Positions 43,348 through 52,721 of a stretch of DNA of 64,000 nt are shown piece after piece. This DNA comes from an uncultured Clostridia bacterium. GTDB lineage: Bacteria; Bacillota; Clostridia; Oscillospirales; CAG-272. Location of the stretch: positions 1 to 64,000 of the forward strand of contig CALXUY010000005.1 in NCBI GenBank assembly GCA_944391805.1, read 5' to 3'. The position numbers and the translations under genes are program-made. The notes under the pieces are model-generated. The model searched no databases, was not told the origin of the DNA, and saw nothing but the letters and a program-made list of their open reading frames with translations. Positions within the stretch are counted from its first letter, which is position 1, and every line of letters starts with the position of its first letter.

Positions 43348-44470
43348 ATGAACATTCTGATTCTTTCCTGTAACACGGGAGAAGGGCACAATGCGGCGGC
43401 GCGCGCGATCCGGGAGCATGCCGAGCGCAGCGGCAACCGTGCGGAGATTGTGGATTATCTGAACTTTTTCAACGAGAAGGTCAATCGCCTGACCTGTGAG
43501 ACCTATACGGGTGTGGTGCGGCACGTGCCGGCCGCATTCGGCGCGTTTTATCATTTCGGCATGATGGTCAGCCGGATGATGCCGGGAGAAACCCGCTCCA
43601 TTCTGTATCACGGCTCGCGTATTGCCGCGAGAAAGCTGTGGGCATATCTGCAGGAGCACCCGGCTGACGCGGTGATCTGTACGCATATGCTGGCGGCAGA
43701 GGCGGTGGCGTGGCTGCGCAATCACGGCTATGCCGTCATCGGTGGTGGTGGCGACCGACTACACCTGCTACCCCTTTCTGCGCGAGGCGGCGCTGGACTA
43801 CTATATCGTTCCGCACCCGGATGTTGCGCGGAAGTGCATGGAACGCGGTATCCCGAGAGAGAAGCTGCTGGCGCTCGGCATTCCGGTCAGCGGTCGGTTT
43901 TCGGCACTGCCGGATCAAACCACCGCCAAACGGATGCTGGGGTTGCCCGACGTGCCGCTCTATCTGGTTATGGGGGGCAGCATGGGAGCGGGAAGGCTCC
44001 GCACCTTTACCCGCCGCCTGCTCCCGCGCATCGGGGATGGGCTGATGGTTGTGGTATGCGGCAGGAACGATGCGCTGCGGGAGTCGCTGGAGCGGCAGTT
44101 TGCCGGCAGAGAGAACGTGCGCATTCTCGGGTTTACCGAGGACGTCCCGGTGTTTATGGCGGCCTGCGACTGCCTCTATACCAAGCCCGGCGGGCTGACC
44201 TCTACCGAGACACTGGTCTCGGGCGCGCCTGTGGTGCATACAAAGCCCATTCCGGGCTGTGAGAGCGATAACTTCCGCTTTTTTGCCGAAAACGGGCTGA
44301 GCGTGCCGGCGAAACGCATCCGCCGGCAGATTGCGCTGGGCATTGAGCTGGCGCAGGATCCCGAAAAGCGGCGGCGGATGCGGGTAAACCAGAGCGCCTG
44401 CGCCAGACCGCAGGCCGCTTCCTCCATCTTAGAACTGGTCGGGCAGAATGTGGGCAGAGGAGCCTGCTGA
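43348..44470 (+). pseudogene. MGDG-synthase-type glycosyltransferase, frameshifted
   Basis: Two overlapping frames together give one family member of about 374 residues. The first (from 43348) has LILSCNTGEGHNAAARAI, the lipid-side motif of MGDG synthase/UgtP proteins, through NHGYAV. The second frame continues at about 43738 with SVVVATDYTCYPFL and the GT28 donor region (VMGGSMGAGRL, LGFTEDVPVFMAACDCLYTKPGGLTST). The switch lies within GCCGTCATCGGTGGTGGTGG (about 43730-43749); one base too many would explain it. If real, glycolipid synthesis by this enzyme is lost; a sequencing error or slippage at the GGT repeats is the alternative. Confidence 0.8.
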
Positions 44471-44753
44471 AAATGCCTGCGTGCTGAAGGTTTTGCGTAG
44501 CATCACTTCGTGAGCTTGCAGCCAAGGGGGATTTCGACCTCTGCGGAGGGAAAGTTTTGCAAAGCAGAAAATCAAACAGCCGCCCCGGCGGCTTTTGCCA
44601 TCTGCCGCCATTTTGAGAAAAGAAAATGTGCTTTGCGCATTGGCGAAAACTTTAGCCAAACTGACGAAAGCCTTTGATTAGTCTACAGTCTGGGGAAACC
44701 TTATCCCAAAAGGTTTCCCCACAGACGGACCGCGCCTTCTTATTTTGTCTGAA

Positions 44754-44800
44754 GGGCCTCCGGAGCTTCGATTGCCGAAGCTCCGGAGGCCCCTTTTTGT
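44754..44800. terminator. Bidirectional terminator
   Basis: A perfect 17-bp stem (44754-44770 with 44776-44792, loop ATTGC) followed by CTTTTTG on the plus strand. It separates the convergent glycosyltransferase and GH127-like genes. The gap 44471-44753 shows no other feature. Confidence 0.8.
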
Positions 44801-44822
44801 GCTGCGCCGGTTTGGGCAGGGA

Positions 44823-46544
44823 TTATTTTTTCTGCCCGGAGAGCTGCGTTGGCCCCTTGTCGGGCGCGCCGGTAAACTCGATGTCCTCGGGGAGCGGGTA
44901 ATATTTGGGCTTGGTATTGTCGCGCTGATAAAGGCGGATGTGGTCGCCTGCCGGCTGCAGGTCCACCATGTCAGGTCCGCGCCAAAGCTCGGTGTACTCG
45001 GTTCCGGTCACGGTCTCCCTGCGCTCCACGGTTTCGAGCGGGAAGCGCAGCTCCAGCGTGTCGCCGGCGTGCAGTCCGGAGATGTACAGAACGGCGCCGT
45101 CCTGTGTGCATTCCCCGGTGACGGGCCTGCCGTTGCGCAGCAGCAGCGGATCCGTACCCATCCATCCGTAAAGGCGGAATCCGGCGGCGGGAAGATCGGC
45201 CTTGGCGGTCAGGCGGATCGAGCCCTCATTGGGCAGATCGTGCGTAAGCACCCAGCGGTCGGTCTCCTTGTCGATGTGCAGGTTCACGGCGGTGACGCCG
45301 TTTTCCTCGGTCACGGCCTGGTCCCAGAGAATGCCGAGCGCAATCGGCCCGGTGCCCACGCAGCAGCCGGCGATCGACCGGAAGCGCACAAGCGAGATCG
45401 AGTTGGGCTCGGAGCCGCCGGTATACCCTCCGAGCAGGCGCTCCCGCAGGTGGTGATAGGTTTTGCCGTCCGCGTCCGGGCGGTCGTCGTCCGATACGAT
45501 GTAGCCGGTGTATTTGATCTGGCTTTCCGAGAGATGGTTGCGGCCGAAGCGGTTGATGTCGTCCCAGTATTCGGTGTATCCACAGAGAATCAGCTCATGC
45601 GCGCAGAGAATCATGTCCTTGATGCAGCAGGTTTCGCAGTGCTCCTCCTCAGGGCGGTGCCACTGTGCGTATTCCGGCACCCAACCGAAGTCGGAGGAGA
45701 TCGAGCGCACATAACGGTAAATGCTGCGCCCGGCTTGGATGTAGCGCTCGGTTCCGGTCACCCGCCCGAGGTAGACCAGTCCGGCGGCTGTCCATGCCGA
45801 GGAGTGCACATGGCCGAAAAACTCATACCTGTAGTTGAAATAGCGGGAGGGACCGAGCAGATGGTTGGCCAGCCCCTGTGCCAGATCCAGCGCGACCTCG
45901 TCCCCTGCGATGACATAGCGGTCAACCAGCGCATGCAGCATGACGGCATTGCGGATGCATTGCTCACCCCGGCCGGTGTAGCGTGTCAGATCAAAGCCGC
46001 CCTCCTTGAGGTAGACGTCGTTCGGGAACTCATAGATGGGGAGCGGCTCATAGGAGTCGCCGGACCAGAAGGTTTTGACCTTGCGCTCGATGACAAGCGA
46101 CCGCATTCCCCGCACCAGCTCGGCGGCGCGCTGCTCGGCCTCGGCGTCCCCGGGGTTTTTGCGCACCATGCGGTTGAGCGCCGGCAGAATATAGCCCATC
46201 TCATGAAAGGATGCGTGCACGGTATGCGTCCACGGGTATTTTTTGTGGAAGCGCAGACCGTGCTCCCCCCAGTTGGAGAGCACCTGTCCCCGCAGCCCCT
46301 CCCACAGCTCGCGGGAGTGCGGGGCGTCCCCGAGGATCCCGCGCAGGCTGTCCACCGCCTCAAACCATGAGCCGACCAGCTCGGCGTCGTCCACCCGGCA
46401 GTGCTCGGCCTCGGCCGGCTTTTTGTGGGGCAGTGTGAGCCAGAAGGGGAGGTAGTCGTAGGCACGGTCGGTCATGCCGTCAATGTAGTTCAGGACGCGC
46501 TCCGCGTCGCCCCGCAGATCGTATGCTTGATACTGTTTTTCCAT
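44823..46544 (-). CDS. GH127-like alpha/alpha-barrel glycosidase (uncertain)
   Basis: 573 residues, no signal peptide. Helical pairs over residues 60-380, including HASFHEMGYILPALNRMVRK, RGEQCIRNAVMLHALVDRY and EEEHCETCCIKDMILCAHEL; the latter Glu plus Cys cluster resembles the zinc/Cys site of GH127 beta-L-arabinofuranosidases (DUF1680 relatives). A C-terminal beta domain follows. The first gene of the pair is the AraC regulator 5 bases upstream, so the enzyme is probably under its control. Cytoplasmic. The exact family is not certain. Confidence 0.55.
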   Translation of the reverse strand: MEKQYQAYDLRGDAERVLNYIDGMTDRAYDYLPFWLTLPHKKPAEAEHCRVDDAELVGSWFEAVDSLRGILGDAPHSRELWEGLRGQVLSNWGEHGLRFHKKYPWTHTVHASFHEMGYILPALNRMVRKNPGDAEAEQRAAELVRGMRSLVIERKVKTFWSGDSYEPLPIYEFPNDVYLKEGGFDLTRYTGRGEQCIRNAVMLHALVDRYVIAGDEVALDLAQGLANHLLGPSRYFNYRYEFFGHVHSSAWTAAGLVYLGRVTGTERYIQAGRSIYRYVRSISSDFGWVPEYAQWHRPEEEHCETCCIKDMILCAHELILCGYTEYWDDINRFGRNHLSESQIKYTGYIVSDDDRPDADGKTYHHLRERLLGGYTGGSEPNSISLVRFRSIAGCCVGTGPIALGILWDQAVTEENGVTAVNLHIDKETDRWVLTHDLPNEGSIRLTAKADLPAAGFRLYGWMGTDPLLLRNGRPVTGECTQDGAVLYISGLHAGDTLELRFPLETVERRETVTGTEYTELWRGPDMVDLQPAGDHIRLYQRDNTKPKYYPLPEDIEFTGAPDKGPTQLSGQKK

Positions 46545-46549
46545 ATGCT

Positions 46550-47506
46550 TCAGGTTTCCTTGTGTTGATTGATATATTCGGAGGGAAGAACTCCGGTGTA
46601 TTTCTTGAACATGTGCGAGAAATGATTCTGATTGTTAAAGCCGAACATGGCGGCCAGCCCCGCAACCGTGGTGTGGTTGCCCATGTCAATGTAGTCCTTC
46701 GCCTTTTGAATGCGGTAGAGGTTGAGATAGTCCTTAAAGGTTTTGTAAAAGCATTTTTTGAACAGACGGCAGAAGTGCTCGGTGCTGTAGAGGCAGTAGG
46801 CCGCCACATCGGTGGTGCTGATGTCCTGGTCAAGGTTTTTCTCGATATATTCGGTCACCTTGGTCATGAAATCAAACTGATAGGGTTGGCTGCCTGTGCT
46901 CTCGTTCTGCAGATTTCCGCGGATGATGTGGGAATAGAACATGATGAGGTTGCTGTACACCGCAAAATGCCACCCCGGCGTGCCCTGCAGGCAGAGCTCC
47001 ACCATGTTGTCGATGCACTGGCAGAGCGCGGCGCTGCACGGGTGGGAGGACGGGATGAAGTTCTGAAAGCGGATGCTGCGCAGATCGGCAAAAAAGCGGT
47101 TGTTCAGATTGCTCTCGCTGGGGAACAGGTAGAGCGGCTGAAACATGATACAGGTGCGCGAAAAATCGGCCGATGGATCCGAGAGGAAGATGCCGTGCGC
47201 CTCAAAGGGGTTGACGATGACGATGTCGTTTTCCTTTGCCACAACCGTACGGTTGTTGAGGATAATGGCTGCCTGCCCCCGGTTGATGCGCAAAATTTCG
47301 ATCCCCTCATGAAAGTGATAGCGGGTGAATACGTAGGCAGGGTAAAACTCATCGCTGACCGATTTGAGCATGATTTTTCCGTTCGGCTGAAACACGTCGT
47401 TGAGCTTGACCACCTCGCGGCGCACCCCGTCGTGCATATCGTCCCGCAGGATGCAGATGGGCAGGATGGTAAAGCTCTCAGAATCGATACTTTTGTAATT
47501 GTTCAT
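46550..47506 (-). CDS. AraC-family transcriptional regulator
   Basis: 318 residues from ATG at 47506 (MNNYKSIDSESF) after AAAGGAGCCGA. N-terminal cupin-like sensor domain (FTRYHFHEGIEILRINRGQA, VVAKENDIVIVNPFEAHGIF) and C-terminal double HTH of AraC type (STTDVAAYCLYSTEHFCRLFK; VAGLAAMFGFNNQNHFSHMFK). Such proteins bind sugars or derived ligands. Operon with the GH127-like gene; likely regulator of the surrounding saccharide genes. Confidence 0.9.
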   Translation of the reverse strand: MNNYKSIDSESFTILPICILRDDMHDGVRREVVKLNDVFQPNGKIMLKSVSDEFYPAYVFTRYHFHEGIEILRINRGQAAIILNNRTVVAKENDIVIVNPFEAHGIFLSDPSADFSRTCIMFQPLYLFPSESNLNNRFFADLRSIRFQNFIPSSHPCSAALCQCIDNMVELCLQGTPGWHFAVYSNLIMFYSHIIRGNLQNESTGSQPYQFDFMTKVTEYIEKNLDQDISTTDVAAYCLYSTEHFCRLFKKCFYKTFKDYLNLYRIQKAKDYIDMGNHTTVAGLAAMFGFNNQNHFSHMFKKYTGVLPSEYINQHKET

Positions 47507-47790
47507 TCGGCTCCTTTCGGAACGGCGGGGACGCGGCGCCCCGCCGAAATGAATATGGAATCTTGATAGGTAGTATTGCCGTATTCGGCATTTGTTGCCC
47601 TGAAAACCGGCATTGCATCGGCTGCCGGAAATGCCGCGTATGTGAGTCGGCCCGGAGGCTGGAAGGGATGGGATGTATTGCCCCGCCGGAGAGAATGCCC
47701 CCGCAGCAAGCGCCCCATACCAGGGGAGGTACGGTGTGTTCAATTGCGGATTACACAATCATCTCAGGCAAAGGGCATACAGACCGGCGC

Positions 47791-49767
47791 TCATGCGGCC
47801 GATTGGCCGGCGTCGGCGGCAGCCGATGCCTCGGAGAGCAGCTCGGCCAGCAGCGGCTCCAGCCGGCGTGCCAAGCGCTCCATGCCCTCGGCGTTGAGGT
47901 GGAAGCGGTCGTTTGCTGCCTGACTGTACAGCTCCCGGAAATCGGCGCTGTTCATATCCACCCCCGAGACCTCGGTGTCGCCGGCGTCCAGCAGGCGCAC
48001 GCGGGGGTTCTGGGCGTAATTCGCCTCATAGCAGGCGATGATGCGGTTGGCGTATTCGGTGTAGCCGTAGGGGCTGCCGCCGGTCAGCTTCCATGGCGTC
48101 ACAAACACAATTGTGGCGTTGGGGTAGGTTTCGAGCAGCTCCTGCACCATCCGGTTCCATGCGCCCGAGAAGGTGGCGGGGTCGAGCGAATCGACATCCC
48201 CGAGCGGTACGCCCTGCCCGCAGTCGTTCGGGCCGCCCTCAACAAAAATCAGGTCGACCTCCTCCGCGTCCGCGCGGCTCAGCTCGGTTGCCCAGCGATC
48301 CACCATCGGCGCGCGGTTGGTGACGTAATTCGAGACCGTACTGCCGTTGCGGCCGGCATTCTGAAAATCCCAGCCGTATTTGTCGGCCAGAAGCTGGAGC
48401 CAGACCTTGTCGCTGCCCAGCTTGTCGCCGGCAAACAGACTGTCGCCGATGGCCAGCACGCGCAGCGCGTCCAGCTCATCGTAGGAGACCTCGAACAGCC
48501 CGGTCAGGAAGGGCTCAATCGCCTGCCGCATCAGCAGCATTCCCTCCCGGTTGAGGTGGCTGGCGTCGTTTTCGGATTCACAGTAGCTTTTGCGGAAGTC
48601 GGCGTCGTTGACGTCAATGCCCGACACCTCGGGATCGCAGGCCCGGAAGAGCGCGACCCGCGGGTGGCTGCCGAAGCTGTGCGCAACCGTCTCGCAGAAC
48701 CGTTCGGCGTAGTCGGCTATGGTGCCGACGTAGCCGTTGGCTTCGCTGCCCGGGTTTTCATGGTTGAAGGGGGAGATGCAGACGACGGTGGCGTTCGGGA
48801 ATGTCTCGAGCAGGTAGGAAACCGTGACGTTGACAGCTCCGCTGAAGGTTTTGGTGTCGGTGGAATCCAGCTCGCCAAAGGGAACCCGCTGCCCGCGGTC
48901 GTTGGTGCCGCCCTCAAACAGAATCAGATCAACCGCATCGGCATCTGCGGTATTCAGTGTTTCGAGGCGCGCGACCATCGGGTTGCGATCGGTGGTATAG
49001 TCGGAAATCGTGCAGCCTCCGCGGGAGTAGTTGGTGTAGCTCCAGCCATAGGTCTTTGCCATCAGGTTGACCCATACGTCCTCCTGCGGGAGCTCCTTTC
49101 CGGTGAAGTAGCTGTCCGCAAAGCCGTAAACCGTCAGGCCGGAAAGCGGATACAGGGGATCTGCCTCCGGGGCTTCCGGCGTGTCGGGGTCGTCCGTGCC
49201 GGTGCCGGGGGCATCCGGGTTATCCGGCTCGGGCTCGGGCAGCTCTGCCTGGAGGGTGATGGATACGGGGAGCGAAAGTATGGCGCTCCCGGCCGGCAGT
49301 ACGGAATCCAGGAAGTATTCCAGCCCCGCGATCACCGCGTCGTCGCAGCCGCCGGCAATCACCAGCTTGGTGCCGATGACCTGAATCGTAAACTGATCCT
49401 CGCCCAGACCTGCGGCGGCCTCCTCGCTCTCCTCGCGGTTGGTGCCGCCCACCAGAATCTCGCGCTCGGCCTCCTCATAGCGGCCGGGGACCAACAGATC
49501 GTCACTGTACGCGGCAGGTGTGGCGCCCCGTTCGCTGAGTGTCTGGTAAAACGCATCGCAGGCGTCGCACAGCGCCTCCGCGGAGAAGGCGGGCAGCACC
49601 AGCGCATAGTCGCGGAGGTCGATTTCCGTCGGGTCTGTCAGTTCAGGCGGAGTCGAAATATCAATTTTGGAAGAAGTTGATGTATCAGGGGAATCGGAGC
49701 CTTTACAGGAACAAAACAACAGGGCAGATAAAATAAGGAAGGAAACGATTTGTAATAATCTGTTCAT
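47791..49767 (-). CDS. Lipoprotein with two SGNH esterase domains
   Basis: 658 residues from ATG at 49767 after GAAAGGAT. Lipobox LLFCSC. Residues about 50-175 form a domain with REILVGGTNREESEEA and IVIAGG-like strands that also occurs in the GH31 protein next door. Then two SGNH hydrolase domains: first with VYGFADSYFTGKEL (block I, Gly replaced by Ala), GTNDRGQ and DASHLNREG; second with AIGDSLFAGDKLG, GPNDCGQG and DRFHLNAEG (intact Ser, Asp, His). SGNH enzymes deacetylate sugars or esters. Extracellular, membrane-anchored. Confidence 0.85.
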   Translation of the reverse strand: MNRLLQIVSFLILSALLFCSCKGSDSPDTSTSSKIDISTPPELTDPTEIDLRDYALVLPAFSAEALCDACDAFYQTLSERGATPAAYSDDLLVPGRYEEAEREILVGGTNREESEEAAAGLGEDQFTIQVIGTKLVIAGGCDDAVIAGLEYFLDSVLPAGSAILSLPVSITLQAELPEPEPDNPDAPGTGTDDPDTPEAPEADPLYPLSGLTVYGFADSYFTGKELPQEDVWVNLMAKTYGWSYTNYSRGGCTISDYTTDRNPMVARLETLNTADADAVDLILFEGGTNDRGQRVPFGELDSTDTKTFSGAVNVTVSYLLETFPNATVVCISPFNHENPGSEANGYVGTIADYAERFCETVAHSFGSHPRVALFRACDPEVSGIDVNDADFRKSYCESENDASHLNREGMLLMRQAIEPFLTGLFEVSYDELDALRVLAIGDSLFAGDKLGSDKVWLQLLADKYGWDFQNAGRNGSTVSNYVTNRAPMVDRWATELSRADAEEVDLIFVEGGPNDCGQGVPLGDVDSLDPATFSGAWNRMVQELLETYPNATIVFVTPWKLTGGSPYGYTEYANRIIACYEANYAQNPRVRLLDAGDTEVSGVDMNSADFRELYSQAANDRFHLNAEGMERLARRLEPLLAELLSEASAAADAGQSAA

Positions 49768-49810
49768 CTTTGTTAAATCCTTTCTGCAAAGTTTCAAAAA
49801 ATTCGTTTTT

Positions 49811-49920
49811 ATCATAGCATTTTTGAGCTACATTGTCAATTGCCCAAAGCGATGTTGTCAATTTAGTTCACAAGAATGTCAACATGGATATAGACAATTG
49901 TTTTGGGGAAATGATATAAT
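49811..49920. promoter_or_regulatory. Divergent promoter region with repeated TTGTCAATT
   Basis: Minus strand: TTGACA (49834-49839), 17 bases, TATGAT (49811-49816) for the SGNH lipoprotein. Plus strand: TAGACA (49891-49896), 18 bases, TATAAT (49915-49920) for the GH31 gene. TTGTCAATT occurs at 49833 and 49855, 22 bases apart, about two helical turns, as for direct half-sites of AraC proteins. Confidence 0.6.
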
Positions 49921-50018
49921 AAAGCGTAGATGACACACCTTTGTTTTTGCAGTTTGAACAGGAAACGAATTCTATTATATCATAAACGCAACGCAATGTA
50001 AACCGGAGGAACCGAAGG

Positions 50019-52619
50019 ATGATGAGAAACAAAGGGAAAACACATAAAACACGGATGGTCAGGCTGATTTCGGTGCTGCTGGCGCTGCTTACATTGATGC
50101 TGGTTGCCTGTACAAAATCCGGCACCAACGATGGAGAGGAGAGCGGAACCCGGCAGCCCGAGCAGACGCAGCCCCCGGCGCCGGGCACCGACAATCTGAT
50201 TCTGGCACAGGACGGAGAGAGCGACTTCCGGATTGTAACGCCGCTGGGCGCCTCGGAAGCGCTGCAGAACGCGGCGCTGCAGATCCGCACCCGGTTTGAG
50301 GCCGTGGCGGATGTGCGGATCCCGATGGCGTCCGACTCGGAGCCGGCGGCCGAATGCGAAATTCTCGTGGGCGAGGTCAGCCGCATGGAGCGGATGGAGG
50401 TCTACTCCGAGCAGGGGTTGTCGGAATCCGACTTTGCCATTGTGGTCAAGGGCAGCAAAATTGTGATTCTCGGCGGCTCCGAGACGTCTACGATTGCAGC
50501 GGTTGACTATTTTCTCGCAACCTCACTCGCAATTGACGAGGACGAAAAACAGATCGGCATTCTGCCGGATTACATCCATGCCAGCCGGGCAGAGGGAGAC
50601 GGAAACATGACCGTTACGGAAGTCAACGAAAGCTATGTCTATTTTACCATCAATGCGGGCAGCGGCTCCGAGGTGTTCTGCCGGCTCAATTACGCTGGGA
50701 ATCACGGCTGGCGGCTGCTTGCCAACGCTTCCTCGCAGACTGAGTTTGACGAGACCGGCGCCTCGCAGCAGCTCTCGGAGTTCCTCGGAGAGGAGCCGGT
50801 GCAGACCGTGGAGAGCATCACCTGGGAGCAGACCGAGGGCGGGCTGATTCTGCGCGCCGGAGACGGCAGCCGCGTGGAGCTGACCTGCGAGCCCTTCCTG
50901 ATGGAGTGCTACTCTCCCTCGGGCAAGCTGGCGGCCACCGTCACCGACGTGCGCGCCAGCCAGACCGGCTCGGGCATCACCGGCCGGCTTGAGCAGGGCG
51001 AGGCCATTTTCGGCACCGGGGAGCGCTTTGACACCGCAAATCAGCGCGGCAAGCGCCTGGAGCTCTACGCGCTTGACCAGTGGAACGTCATCGGGGGCAA
51101 CGGATACATGCCGATTCCGGTATTTGCCAGCTCCCGCGGCTCGGGCATCTTTGTCAACCGCTATGAGCCGATGACGGCCGATCTTGGCGCGCGGGACAGC
51201 GACCTGTGGCAGATCGATGTGCAGAAGGCAGGGATGGACTGCTACATCTTTGCCAGCGACCTGATCTCGGATGTGCTCTACGGCTACAGCCTGCTCAGCG
51301 GCTTTGCCGACATGCCGGAGGATTGGACCTTTGGCGTTTTGGTCTGCCGGTACAGCCCGGATTTCTCCACCAAAGAGGGGATCTACGCGATGATCGACAA
51401 GATGGAGGAATACGACCTCCCGTGGACCGGCGTGATCATCGAGGGCTGGAGCATTTACGAGGAGCAGTATTACGACGACCTCAAGGAGGTGGTGGATTAT
51501 GTCCATTCCCTCGGCAAAAAGGTGCTGGCCTACTGCGTGATGGGGACGGTTTACACCCAGTACCTGACCCTGCCCAACGAGGATTATCTGGTACACATCG
51601 CCTCCAATGGCTCCACGCGCATTCCGACGGTGTCCAGCGATATACAGAATCCGGACGCCTCCTCCAGCAACACCCGGCTCTACCTCGACCTGACCAATCC
51701 CGCCGCGTGCGAGTGGTTTTTCGGCGAGGTGTGGGGACGCCTGATTTATGACATCGGCATCGACGGGGCGAAAATCGATTTCTGCGAGCTCTTCCCCGAG
51801 TCGATTGAGCTGGATTTCTATGACGGGGAAACCTCCGGCGCGCACCATTGGTATCCGACCTACTTCAACTCTCTGTTTTACAAGCTGCTCTCCGAAAAGG
51901 AGGACGGAGGCATGAACTTCTCCAGAGGCGGCGGCATCGGCTCCCAGCGCAACCCCTTCATGTGGGCGGGGGACCAGACCCGTGAGTTCACGCGCCTCGA
52001 GGCAGCGCTCTCGGCTGTGCTCAGCTCGGGGCTTTCGGGGGTTCCGTTCATGACCTACGATATGGCAGGCTACCGCCCCAGCTCCCAGAGCGGGGTCAAG
52101 GATGACGAGGCCACCGTATTCATCCGGGGGACCCAGATGACGGCCTTCACCGCCTGCATCCAGACGCACGGCAATGTGACCCGTCCTTACGATTTTGACG
52201 AGCAGACCGTGGACATCTACCGCGCCTACACCAAGCTGCACGAGCTGCTGGTGCCCTATATCCGGGAGTATGCGGAGATCGCCTGCGAAACCGGTATGCC
52301 GCTGGTGCGTCACCTGGTGCTGGCGTACCAGAATGACACCAATGTCTACAACATCGACGACGAGTTCCTGTTCGGGGACGGCCTGCTGGTGGCTCCGGTG
52401 CTGGACGACTCGACCTCGCGCGACGTTTATCTGCCCGAGGGGCGCTGGAAGAACCTGTTTACCGGAGAGGTGTACGAGGTCGGCGCAGAGGGCAGAACCC
52501 TGACCGACGTACAGGTGCCCATTGAGCAGATCCCTGTGTACATCAATCTTGATCACACCTCTGCGACGCTGGACGATCTGCTGGTGCAGGCCGAGGAGAT
52601 TCTCGAGACCCTGCGCTGA
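50019..52619 (+). CDS. GH31-family glycosidase lipoprotein
   Basis: 866 residues, start after CGGAGGAACCGAAGG. Lipobox LMLVAC. An N-terminal domain (about 55-190, REMV-like AECEILVGEVSRMERMEV and IVVKGSKIVILGGSE) matches the one in the SGNH lipoprotein. Then a GH31 beta-sandwich and (beta/alpha)8 barrel: GEAIFGTGERFDT, nucleophile Asp in GIDGAKIDFCEL, acid/base Asp in FMWAGDQT. GH31 enzymes act on alpha-glucosides or alpha-xylosides; substrate unknown. Anchored outside the cell, upstream of the LRR and binding-protein genes. Confidence 0.88.
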   Translation: MMRNKGKTHKTRMVRLISVLLALLTLMLVACTKSGTNDGEESGTRQPEQTQPPAPGTDNLILAQDGESDFRIVTPLGASEALQNAALQIRTRFEAVADVRIPMASDSEPAAECEILVGEVSRMERMEVYSEQGLSESDFAIVVKGSKIVILGGSETSTIAAVDYFLATSLAIDEDEKQIGILPDYIHASRAEGDGNMTVTEVNESYVYFTINAGSGSEVFCRLNYAGNHGWRLLANASSQTEFDETGASQQLSEFLGEEPVQTVESITWEQTEGGLILRAGDGSRVELTCEPFLMECYSPSGKLAATVTDVRASQTGSGITGRLEQGEAIFGTGERFDTANQRGKRLELYALDQWNVIGGNGYMPIPVFASSRGSGIFVNRYEPMTADLGARDSDLWQIDVQKAGMDCYIFASDLISDVLYGYSLLSGFADMPEDWTFGVLVCRYSPDFSTKEGIYAMIDKMEEYDLPWTGVIIEGWSIYEEQYYDDLKEVVDYVHSLGKKVLAYCVMGTVYTQYLTLPNEDYLVHIASNGSTRIPTVSSDIQNPDASSSNTRLYLDLTNPAACEWFFGEVWGRLIYDIGIDGAKIDFCELFPESIELDFYDGETSGAHHWYPTYFNSLFYKLLSEKEDGGMNFSRGGGIGSQRNPFMWAGDQTREFTRLEAALSAVLSSGLSGVPFMTYDMAGYRPSSQSGVKDDEATVFIRGTQMTAFTACIQTHGNVTRPYDFDEQTVDIYRAYTKLHELLVPYIREYAEIACETGMPLVRHLVLAYQNDTNVYNIDDEFLFGDGLLVAPVLDDSTSRDVYLPEGRWKNLFTGEVYEVGAEGRTLTDVQVPIEQIPVYINLDHTSATLDDLLVQAEEILETLR

Positions 52620-52721
52620 AGTTACCGCACGGCGCCGTGCGTGCCGCTGGAGCCGCGCTGTCTGCGCGGGCTTCGGCAGCGGCGGAGCCTTACGTTCGAT
52701 TCCGATACAGGAGGGTAGCGA

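Noticed and set aside
44471-44753. Possible short genes after the glycosyltransferase
   Set aside because: Frames are short and lack ribosome sites; the stretch only leads to a terminator.
47563-49680. 705-residue plus-strand frame over the SGNH lipoprotein
   Set aside because: Antisense shadow; no signal, motif or ribosome site.
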